Below, piece after piece: positions 40,267 to 49,000 of a stretch of DNA of 53,148 bases; positions within the stretch are counted from its first letter, which is position 1, and each line of letters opens with the position of its first letter. A program made the position numbers and the translations under genes. Below the pieces are notes generated by a model. The model was not told the DNA's origin. It saw only the letters and a list, made by a program, of their open reading frames with translations, and did no database searches. Source of the DNA: Kiritimatiellia bacterium (GTDB lineage Bacteria; Verrucomicrobiota; Kiritimatiellia; RFP12; UBA1067); contig JAEDKA010000021.1 in the NCBI GenBank assembly GCA_016296065.1, positions 1 to 53,148 on the forward strand. Reading direction: 5' to 3'.

Positions 40267-41106
40267 TCAGTCAAAGAGGAAACCAGTAAGCCAGCCAAGC
40301 GCGACGCCCGAGAAATACACGAACGCGAGGATGGAGAGGTTCTCGCGGAGATTGCGGTTGGTGCGAAAGAGCACCAGGAGCCCGAGTCCCGAGCCAGTGA
40401 AAGACGACGCCATAAGCGCGCCGGCAGACATCGCGCCCTTGCAGTAGAGCTCCGCGCCCGCGACGGACACCGCGCAGTTGGGGACAAGCCCGAGAAGCCC
40501 CGCGACGAATTCCCCGAACACCGGCGTGTTGAGCCTAAGCGTCTGCAGGCAGTCCTCGCCCCAGAAGTGCATCGCGAGCTCGATCGCCCCCGAAACGACG
40601 ACGATGAACGCGAATATCTCCGCCGTGTGTATAAGCGCCGGAACGAGTATGCCCTTGTGCTCGCTGCATCCGCACCTGCTGTGCTCGCACAGCTCGTGCA
40701 CCTCTACGTGGCGGCGCATGTGCCGCGCAAACGCGAGGACGGCGTTCAGCGAGAAGCCGACGACGATCGCCGCCACCACCTTGAGTGCCACGATCTTGAC
40801 CATCAGCGCCGCGGGGACCTGCTTGGACACAAGGACCGGCAGAAGCTCGTCGGACGTCGACAGAAATACGGCGACGAGCGTGCCCACCGTCACCACGCCG
40901 CCCGCATACAGCGATGCAGCCGCGGCGGATACGCCGCACTGCGGAATCGCCCCCGCGGCGGCGCCTGCGAGCGGACCTATGGAGCGGGCGCGCTCGAGCA
41001 TCTTCTCGAGCGCTCCGCCCGCATGGGCCTCAACGGCCTCTAGGACGAGGTACGTGACGAAGAGGAACGGCAGCAGCGACAGGGTCTCTTTGGCAAATTC
41101 GATCAT
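40267..41106 (-). CDS. Polytopic permease of the arsenic/manganese efflux-like family (ArsP_2 / DUF2899), 279 aa
   Basis: An inner-membrane protein with 8-10 hydrophobic helices arranged as two similar halves. Each half contains a Pro-x-Cys motif (GAIPQCGVSAAAASLY in the first, GLVPNCAVSVAGAELY in the second), the mark of the putative 10-TM heavy-metal or manganese exporters (PF11449). A His/Cys-rich cytoplasmic or periplasmic loop (HVEVHELCEHSRCGCSEH, about 130-150) may bind metal. The substrate is not certain: annotations for relatives include arsenite, manganese and other metals. It has its own promoter with TATAAT eight bases before the ATG. It has no visible link to the glycan genes around it. 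No riboswitch fits in the 40-base gap upstream. Confidence 0.85.
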   Translation of the reverse strand: MIEFAKETLSLLPFLFVTYLVLEAVEAHAGGALEKMLERARSIGPLAGAAAGAIPQCGVSAAAASLYAGGVVTVGTLVAVFLSTSDELLPVLVSKQVPAALMVKIVALKVVAAIVVGFSLNAVLAFARHMRRHVEVHELCEHSRCGCSEHKGILVPALIHTAEIFAFIVVVSGAIELAMHFWGEDCLQTLRLNTPVFGEFVAGLLGLVPNCAVSVAGAELYCKGAMSAGALMASSFTGSGLGLLVLFRTNRNLRENLSILAFVYFSGVALGWLTGFLFD

Positions 41107-41114
41107 GGCTGTAT

Positions 41115-41120
41115 ATTATA
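41115..41120 (-). promoter_or_regulatory. -10 box (TATAAT) of the permease gene, near-leaderless
   Basis: The minus strand reads GG-TATAAT-ATACAGCC-ATG. Eight bases separate the -10 box from the start codon. There is no convincing -35 box and no ribosome-binding site. Confidence 0.55.
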
Positions 41121-41146
41121 CCAAATTGCCGCTGCGCCGTTTTCGG

Positions 41147-44100
41147 TCAGAACTCGAACTTCACAAGCCGCTGGGCGTCGGCCTCGTAGACGACGAGGCG
41201 CCGGTTGGAGATGGCGACCTTCGTTGGACCCTTGAGCCCCTCCGCCACGCCGACGCGCACGCGCTTGCCGCCCGCCCCTTTGGCGAACAGCGTAACCGTG
41301 CCCTTCTCGCGGTCCGTCACGGCGGCATAGTCTCCGTCCCTCGCCGCGTACAGGACGTTCCCTTCGTGGCGGTACTCGCGGTAGAAGTCTTCCTGCGCGA
41401 ACTCGCCGTTCTCGCTGACGCGGTAGCACTTGACGAGTCCGTCCGCATAGAAGGTCCTGAGCTCGTAGCCGGTCCGTCCGTCGACCTTGCCGCTCTCCGC
41501 GACATCGGTCCTCACGGGGACCTGCGCCCAGTTCCAGGAGCCGTCCGGACGCTTGTGGTCGCCCGGCTCGGGGAAGTCCTTGACGTTGCGGTTCCAGTCC
41601 GTGATCTGCATCTCGCCGTCGCACAGCTTTCCGTGGTACGCCTCTATGCGCGCGCCGTGCGACTCCATGATGCGCACGAACGTGCCGTTCGGGAGAACCG
41701 CCGCTCCGCGCTCGGGCATGCGCATGAAGTGCGTGGTCGGCGGAGCGGAAGAGCGCGCCGTCCAGGGCCAGACCATGTTGTCGCAGCAGATCCATCCGTC
41801 GCGGTCGATCGCGAGGTTCCACGGATCCACCACCGGGCCGAGCCTGCGCAGCGCGACTAGCTTGCCCTTCGAGTGGTCGTACTCGAAGACATAGCAGTCC
41901 GCGTTCTCGCCCGAGCCTATGGCGAAGAGCTCCCCGCCGAGCGGACATATTCCGCTTGCGTTCAACTCGTGGAAGTTGTCGACGCGTCCGATGAAGTACC
42001 CCGACGCGCCGCCAAGCACTACGCCAGGCGCGGCCTGCAGGCTCTCTGCGCGGTAGCGCTTGACCGTTCCGCCGGTGAGCGACCACATGATGTCGCCGAG
42101 TATGAAGCCCTTGCCCATCTTAATCTCGCGCTCGCCGAAGATCGGACGGACCACGCCGTTCGTGCGGCCTCCCTCGAACTCCCACAGGTTCTGGTGCAGG
42201 ATGCACGCGACGAGCTTTCCGGACGGCATCCAGTCGTACATGCACGTGTAGTAGTCCGCCCCGTCGATCTCAGCCTTTCCGTACGGCGCCTCGGTGCGCG
42301 TGCGGACGTCGAAGCTGGCAAGCTCGCCTCCGCGCCTGACGAGGAGGAGCTTGCCGTCCATCACCTTGGACGAAATCGCCGTCACGTTGCTCGCGACGAT
42401 CTCAGCGGCCGTTCCAGAGGCCGCATGCGCCGGAATGCGGTAGACGTGCCCGGTCAGGTGGTTGCGCGCCGTGCCAGCCTCGGCAGTGCCGCCGACGTTG
42501 AGATAGACGTCGCCCGAAGCGGGATCGCGCACCATGCGGTCGAAGTAGCCGAACCGCGAGCATTCCGGAAGCGTGTACGTCGCGCGGAGGCGTCCGTCGA
42601 GCCCGATCGCGTTGACGGACCCGAACGAGCCGCCCATGTAGAGCACTCCCTCGTCCGCGTCGTAGACCGGACCCACCGTAGGCGTCTCGTCTCCCGGCCG
42701 CCAGCCCTCGGCGCGGCTGGTCGTGACCCCGCCCTGGTTGAACACGTAGCCTACGCGGCGCAGCTTTACCGGCTTTGATGAAGCCGCAGTCGAGCCCTTC
42801 GACGCGTCCTTCTCCGAAGACGCCGAGCCAGCGCGGGCGAACGTGCCCCACTTCTCGGGCTGCGGGATTATCTCTCCCGGGACGTCGTTGACGAGTCCGG
42901 TCTCCTTGTTGGACCAGTACGAGCGCGAGAGGTTGATCTTGCCATCCTCGTCGCCGTATATGACGCCGACGTCGATCTTGATGTCCCCGTTAGCGGGGAA
43001 TAGCGAGAGCGGAACGCTCACCTCGGCGTTGTACGCGCCCTGCCCGCGGTGGACGACGCGCGGCCAGTCGGGATACGTAACGTCCTCGGCGTGGTGCGTG
43101 CGCCACGGCGAAGAGAAGTCCTGAGGATGCGCCTTCGCGCGCTCCGCCTCGGGAACGACGTGCCTGTAGAACGTGAGCTGCGTCTCGCCCGGATTCCCCG
43201 CCGCAGGCGAGAGCATCACGCGCACGGGGAGTCCGTTCCTGTCGATGAACTGCACGTCGACGCAGTCGCCCGTCTTGAACATGAGATGGCGGTCGAGGCC
43301 GTTGTTTACCCAGGGCGACGGATCCTGCACGCTGAAGCGGAAGCGCATGTTCTCGCCCGCGACATCCGTCTCGACTCCGACGTGGTTGGCGCCAGCGCTC
43401 CACGACACGCGGCCGGGAAGCGCGGCGGACTGCGGACGCGACTCGCCGGCGGAGCGCGGCGGATGTGCCGCGGCCATGCGCATCTGCTCCACCGAAACCT
43501 TTAGCTTCCCGCGTGTCTCGCGAACCTTGTCGAGTCCGATGATGTTGTACTTGCGGTATCCACCCGCCTGCAGCACGCACTTCTTGTTCACCTTGTCGTA
43601 GTGGAAGCTGCCGCCGAACGCCTCGCCGCCGACAGTCGACTCGTCCATCTTCGCCGAGACGCGGCAGTCGCTGAACATCTCGTCGATGTATAGTCCGTCC
43701 GTCGTGATGAAGAACATCCGCCCGTGGTCGTTGATCGTCGCGAAGACGTCAGCCGTCTTCGAGTATGGGACTGTCCCCAGCGAAAAGAGAAGGCCCTGCA
43801 GCTCGCCCGGCACGGGAAGCGACGCCTTCTGCGCGCCGTGCACGCCCGGGAACGGATTGTACATCGACCAGTCGATGCGCCCCTCGGGTCCGATGCCGAG
43901 CATGTACGGCGTCATGCCGAGAAGGACCGTCCTGCCGTGGACGTCCGTCATCGCCTCGCCCTGGAGGGAGCACTCGCCCGCCGGGAACGAGCCGACGAGC
44001 GGCTTCTTGGCGCCGAACGCCCTGGAAAGCGACCAGTCGGGGAGCGAGTCGCCCTTCATGTCGCCCGCGTCGAAGCGGAGCAGGTAGAGCTTTCCGTCGA

Positions 44101-46039
44101 CTGAGACGGGATAGTTGAAGTCGAGCGACTCCGCCCAGTAGCCCCAGTATCCGCCGGCGACATCCGCCATCTCCAGCTCGATCTCGCCATCCTGCATCTT
44201 CCCGTCGCGGTTGAGGTCCTTCCAGAAAAATGCGCGCCTGTCGTAGCGCAACGCGCGCGCAGTGTCCGCGTCGGAGCGATCCTTGAACTCCGAATGGTAG
44301 CGGCGATACGCGGCGATGATGGCGGGCGGACACGGCGTCTTCTCCTCGAAACGTCCGAGCCCGACGAGATAGGCGTGGATGCAGCTCACGAGGGCGAGCG
44401 GATGGAAGCGTCCGTCCTTGAGTTCGTACATCGTCGTCGCCTTGTCGTAGCCCATGACAAACGTGCGCCCCGAGCGGCGGAACCACGTGTAGTGCATCGC
44501 CGAGACGGGGAGCGGGTTTACGGGGTCCTGCGGCTCGTGCACAATCGCGACGGGATGGTCCGTCTTCGCCTTGTCGTCGACGTGCCAAAGGACGTCGTAC
44601 GCCATCCAGCGGGACGGATCCTCGCTGTCCATTCCCATCCCGGGATAGCCGTAGGCGGAAGAGCCGAACTTCTCGTAGACGCACTTCCCCTCCTTCGCGT
44701 CCCAGCGCGAAAGGCGCTTCGGCGTGAAGCGGTTCTCGGCGACCCAGAGGAAGCCCTTCTCGTCGAGCGCGACGCCGGAGGGCGAAACGAGGCGGTCTGC
44801 ATTCCACGCGCCGGTCGCGAATCCGCCCGGAACGCCGATCGTGCGCTTCTCGGCCTTCGTCGCGAAGTCGTAGACGTGGATGACGTCCGACCCCTCCTTG
44901 ACGGCGAATATCTCGCGTCCGTCGGTGTCGAAGGAGATAACCCCCGGCTCCGGCGCGGTCACGAGCTTTCCGTCGAACGAATCGAGCGCGCCGGGAGAGT
45001 CCATCGCATCGGAGCCAATCTTCTCGAAGACCGTCGTGCCCTGGTCGGACTCGTCGATGCGGAACTTGTCGAGCGTCTTCGTCTCGGAGTTGGCGACGTA
45101 TAGCGTATCGCCGACGACCGCCGCGCCCGCAGGGAAGCACGGACCGACCTCGCCCGCGAAGCGGACGTTGTACTTGCGCTCGGCGGTCCAGCTGTACGCG
45201 AGTATCGACAGCTCCTTCTTCTCCTTCGAGCCGCGCACCGCGTAGAAGCGCTCGCCGGAAAGTCCGTCGACGAGGTGGATCGAGTCGTTCGCGTTGAACC
45301 AGTTGTCGCCCCATCCGTGCATGTAGTGTCCGTCGAGCCCAAGCACCACGGTGGAGTGTCCTCCCTCGGTGAAGTACGTGCTCGCGGCGACGCGTCCGCG
45401 TCCGCGCAGCGTGCGCAGGAACGGAAGGTGATTCGGCCCCCAAGCGTTCCACTGGTCAGGATCGCCTCCGCACGCGAAGTAGCCGAGGTACTCGTACGAA
45501 AGGCCGGGATGAACCGCTATGCGCGTGCGGTACTCTCCCGCGTCGGCAAGCGTGCCGTCCTCGCGATATCCGTCCCACACGACCTCGTGGCGCCCCTTGC
45601 CGTAGGGAATGCCGTTGACGAGGTTGCGCACCCTCACTCCGTCCGGCGTGTCGATCGCAATCGTCGCCTTGCCGTCGAAGGGCATGTCGAACGGAATCAC
45701 AATTCGCATCGCCTCCTCTCGGAGCTCGGCCTCCAGCGCCTTTGCGTCGGTTGGCAGAGGATACGTCTCCTTGCGGACGACTTTCCCGCCGCGCCGCCAC
45801 TCTGCGGAGATTGCGCGCCCGCCGGGCGCAAGCGGCGCATCGACCGCCTTCGTCTCTGCCTTCATCCCGTTCCAATCCGCCACCTTCCACGCGACGGAGC
45901 CGCGCTTCACGAATACGCGCGCCTCGGGCTGGAGCGCGTCGGACACCTTCTTTGTCGGCGCCGGCGAGAACAGCCCCGCCGTCGCCGAAAGCGCCGCCGG
46001 AACGATTCCGGCAAGCGCGATCAGCTTCATCTTGTTCAT
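41147..46039 (-). CDS. Giant exported double beta-propeller protein with FlgD-like and CBM9/DOMON-like domains, 1630 aa
   Basis: The signal peptide is MNKMKLIALAGIVPAALSA. The sequence AIDTPDGVRVRNLVNG to WDGYREDGTLADAGEYRTRI (about 120-165) matches the FlgD-type Ig domain. A long propeller of NHL/SMP-30-like blades follows (about 170-850; for example SPSGVALDEKGFLWVAENRF). A beta-sandwich at about 870-1075 (VGVETDVAGENMRFRFSVQD, LMFKTGDCVDVQFID) resembles CBM9/DOMON-type sugar- or haem-binding domains. A second propeller fills about 1100-1630 (GVLYMGGSFGSVNAIGLDGR, WNLAIDRDGWICCDNMVWPW). No catalytic motif is clear. Related proteins are annotated as hypothetical or as SMP-30-like. It follows the beta-helix giant by 22 bases, so the two form one operon. 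A sugar-binding or enzymatic role at the surface is inferred. Confidence 0.8.
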   Translation of the reverse strand: MNKMKLIALAGIVPAALSATAGLFSPAPTKKVSDALQPEARVFVKRGSVAWKVADWNGMKAETKAVDAPLAPGGRAISAEWRRGGKVVRKETYPLPTDAKALEAELREEAMRIVIPFDMPFDGKATIAIDTPDGVRVRNLVNGIPYGKGRHEVVWDGYREDGTLADAGEYRTRIAVHPGLSYEYLGYFACGGDPDQWNAWGPNHLPFLRTLRGRGRVAASTYFTEGGHSTVVLGLDGHYMHGWGDNWFNANDSIHLVDGLSGERFYAVRGSKEKKELSILAYSWTAERKYNVRFAGEVGPCFPAGAAVVGDTLYVANSETKTLDKFRIDESDQGTTVFEKIGSDAMDSPGALDSFDGKLVTAPEPGVISFDTDGREIFAVKEGSDVIHVYDFATKAEKRTIGVPGGFATGAWNADRLVSPSGVALDEKGFLWVAENRFTPKRLSRWDAKEGKCVYEKFGSSAYGYPGMGMDSEDPSRWMAYDVLWHVDDKAKTDHPVAIVHEPQDPVNPLPVSAMHYTWFRRSGRTFVMGYDKATTMYELKDGRFHPLALVSCIHAYLVGLGRFEEKTPCPPAIIAAYRRYHSEFKDRSDADTARALRYDRRAFFWKDLNRDGKMQDGEIELEMADVAGGYWGYWAESLDFNYPVSVDGKLYLLRFDAGDMKGDSLPDWSLSRAFGAKKPLVGSFPAGECSLQGEAMTDVHGRTVLLGMTPYMLGIGPEGRIDWSMYNPFPGVHGAQKASLPVPGELQGLLFSLGTVPYSKTADVFATINDHGRMFFITTDGLYIDEMFSDCRVSAKMDESTVGGEAFGGSFHYDKVNKKCVLQAGGYRKYNIIGLDKVRETRGKLKVSVEQMRMAAAHPPRSAGESRPQSAALPGRVSWSAGANHVGVETDVAGENMRFRFSVQDPSPWVNNGLDRHLMFKTGDCVDVQFIDRNGLPVRVMLSPAAGNPGETQLTFYRHVVPEAERAKAHPQDFSSPWRTHHAEDVTYPDWPRVVHRGQGAYNAEVSVPLSLFPANGDIKIDVGVIYGDEDGKINLSRSYWSNKETGLVNDVPGEIIPQPEKWGTFARAGSASSEKDASKGSTAASSKPVKLRRVGYVFNQGGVTTSRAEGWRPGDETPTVGPVYDADEGVLYMGGSFGSVNAIGLDGRLRATYTLPECSRFGYFDRMVRDPASGDVYLNVGGTAEAGTARNHLTGHVYRIPAHAASGTAAEIVASNVTAISSKVMDGKLLLVRRGGELASFDVRTRTEAPYGKAEIDGADYYTCMYDWMPSGKLVACILHQNLWEFEGGRTNGVVRPIFGEREIKMGKGFILGDIMWSLTGGTVKRYRAESLQAAPGVVLGGASGYFIGRVDNFHELNASGICPLGGELFAIGSGENADCYVFEYDHSKGKLVALRRLGPVVDPWNLAIDRDGWICCDNMVWPWTARSSAPPTTHFMRMPERGAAVLPNGTFVRIMESHGARIEAYHGKLCDGEMQITDWNRNVKDFPEPGDHKRPDGSWNWAQVPVRTDVAESGKVDGRTGYELRTFYADGLVKCYRVSENGEFAQEDFYREYRHEGNVLYAARDGDYAAVTDREKGTVTLFAKGAGGKRVRVGVAEGLKGPTKVAISNRRLVVYEADAQRLVKFEF

Positions 46040-46061
46040 TTACTCCCCTTTTGTCGGTTCA

Positions 46062-49000
46062 TCAGCGAATGTTGACCATAAATCCCCCGGTGGCCGTCTC
46101 GAAGCATCCGAGGTCGGCGACGTTGCCCCTTCTGCGAGTTCCGCCGGAAAGGTCGAACTCTCCGCGCACCTCGGCGGCGACGGCGACGTTCTTCACCGGC
46201 GAGCTGATGAGCGGAACGTAGTCAGCGCGAAGCTGCGGATCGACCGAAAGGCAGTCGTCGTCCGGACGCGTCACATTCGCCGCGTCGGTAGCGTCAGCGC
46301 CGTCAGCGGTGTGCCACACAAGCGTGCGGTGAAGCGTCGCCGTGCCGTTTGCGCCTTCATTCTCCCACCAGACGATATCGCCGGCGCGCGAATGGGCGTT
46401 TATCGGACCGCACTCCGTCACGACGCAGTTGTACAGCCGCGACTTGACGACTCGTCCGCAAAGTCCGCCGTCGGGAAGGTTGGCGAACGTGCAGTTGCGG
46501 AAGCTGAAGTCGGTGCTCCAGCCGTAGATCGTGCAAGCAGCGGAAGCGCAGTCCGCAAACAGAGAGTTCGATATTTCGATGGAGTCCAGCTCGCCTTCGG
46601 GAACATTCTGCACATTCTCAGAGCCGTTCCAGGAATACGGCCACGAAGCATACGCACAGCCGATGACGTGGTTGGCGTTCCCCTTCTCGAAGCGGCAGCG
46701 GTCGATCGTGACCGTTCCGCAGCGGAAGCCTATGTTCTGTCCGTCGAGCATCTTGTTGTGGTCTCCGCATTGCAGGAACATCGCGCTCGCCGCGTACGCA
46801 TCCTTGACCATCGCGGGGTCATCGGTGCTGCGGGCGGACACTATCGGCGTAGAGTTGCCGGAGAACGTGCAGTTCGTCACGGCAAGATCGTACACCGCGC
46901 CGTCGAGCACCGCCAGCGGCGCAACGCCGCAGTAGAGGTTCTCGAAGACGGTGTCGACTACCGTGAGGCGCCTGCCGTGAAGCGTCGGGAGCCCGCCTTC
47001 GGCGCAGATGGCGTAGCGGCGTCCGAATCCTGCGAAACGGCATCCCTTTACCTCCACGAAGCTGTCGCCTCCGACGGACACGCCACCGCCCGCCGTGATG
47101 TTGGTGACGGATGCAGTCTGCACGACTTCGACCTCCTCCAGGAGCGCGCTGGATCCGCTGACGGAGACAGCAGGTCCGGTCGAATGCGCGAGCGTCACGC
47201 CCGCGACGCGTCCGGACACCTCGGTGCCTAGTCCGTTCCATTCGACGACAAACAGCGAGGAGTCGCCGGCGTCTATCGTCGTGCTGTCCGCACCCGCGCC
47301 GACTATCGCGACGGTTGCGGGGTGGATCGGGAACGTCTCGCCGCTCGCCGCGTCGTATGTTCCGGCAGCGAGGCGCACCGTGTCGCCCGGCTGCGCGCAG
47401 GAGAGCGCCAAGGCAATGGTCTTGAACGGAGCGGCTTCAAGTCCGGTGCCGGTCTCGTCGCTTCCGTCCGCCGAGTCGACGTAGAGATTGCCGTCGTAGG
47501 CGACGATCTCCAGGTCGAAGTCGTTTGAACCGGATTCGACGAACGGCACGCCTGCGGAGAAGCGGATTGTCGTGACGCCGGGCTGACCAGCCGTGACATG
47601 GAGCGCACCGGCGGACGCGGCCGCGCCCTGCGCGATGGAGGCCGTGCCAGTCCACTCCGCCACACTGCCGCCGGACGGCGTGCCGACGGAGAATTCAATC
47701 GTCTCGGGAGCGACGAAGCCTTCCTGGGACATGGAGACCGGAAGGTCGACCGAAGCGCCGGTGCGCACATGGACGCGCTTCTTTCCGGCAATCTTCACGC
47801 TGATGTCCACGACCTCAAGATCATACACCGTCGAGCCTCCGTCCTCGATGGAGAACACGAGCCGACTGAGTCCCTCCACCGCTGTCGTTGCCGTGACCGT
47901 GACTTCGACGGGAGTCGCGCTCGTGAGCTCTACCGAGTCGGGACCGGTGATTCCCGCCGGATATTCTATGTCAACAGTGACGGGCCATTCAGCTGCCGGA
48001 CCTGCCGTCACCGCGATCGTGACGCTTCCGCCTATCGCGACGGGGGCGAGCCCAGGGAACGGCAGTATCGGAGACAACACCGTCGGGTCGCCGTATGCGC
48101 ACTCGAACGCGCCGATGTCGACGGTCGCGGCAGATGCGCCGGACGTATTGTGCGCGACGCGCTTGTTGCCGGCGAAGTCGGTGGTCGAGACGACGCACTC
48201 GTTGTCGCCTGCATCGACTCCGGGCGAATACGGCCTGAGCGCGTATCCGTCCATGATTGGCTCGGCCTCAATGACGTCCGCAGCGTTCATCGTGATCTTT
48301 CCGGAGACTCCATACGGAGTGTCGTACACGAGATTCTTTCCGAGGAACGTGACGTTTCCGATGCTGTTCGCCCAGTCGTTCCTGGCACCGGAAGCGGAAG
48401 TCTGGTAGCCCGAAATGGGACCATCGCCGACGAACAGGCAGTTCTGGAACGTCGGGTCGATAGAACGTCCGTTGTACACGCCCGTCGTGTTGCCCTTGAA
48501 CGTGCAGTTCGCGTATTTATACCTGACGCTATAGCCGTTGGCCATGGCGTAGCGCGGTGTGTTGCCGTCAAATACGCAGTCGGAAATAATTGGCCCAGGA
48601 TTGGCGCTGTCATTGCCGGTATTGAAGCCTTCCAGACCGAGAACCACGCCTCCGACGTTCTGGCGGAACAAGCACCGCGCGATGCGGAGCGTCGTGTAGC
48701 TCGCGCCGTTCGCATGGAACAGAATCGCGCTTCCAGCGTAGGCGTCGTGCTGCACCTTGCCTTCGGGCGTCGTGTTGCGCTCGAACACGCAGTCCTCTAC
48801 GGTGAGCGCGAACTTGGCGCTCACGTCGTATGCCTTGAAGTTCGCCAAGGCTGCCGCCTCGTACGTGCCGTCGGCGAAAGAGCACCCCGACACCGTCACG
48901 GAGCGTGTGTCGTCCGAAGCGGTGTCCGCGGACTGCAGAAGCACGGCGGCCATGCGGTACATGTCGTGGAACGAGCAGCCGGATATCGTCACATGAGAAT

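Noticed and set aside
41107..41146. yybP-ykoY manganese riboswitch before the permease
   Set aside because: Only 40 bases separate the genes and the -10 box is eight bases before the ATG, so there is no room for it.
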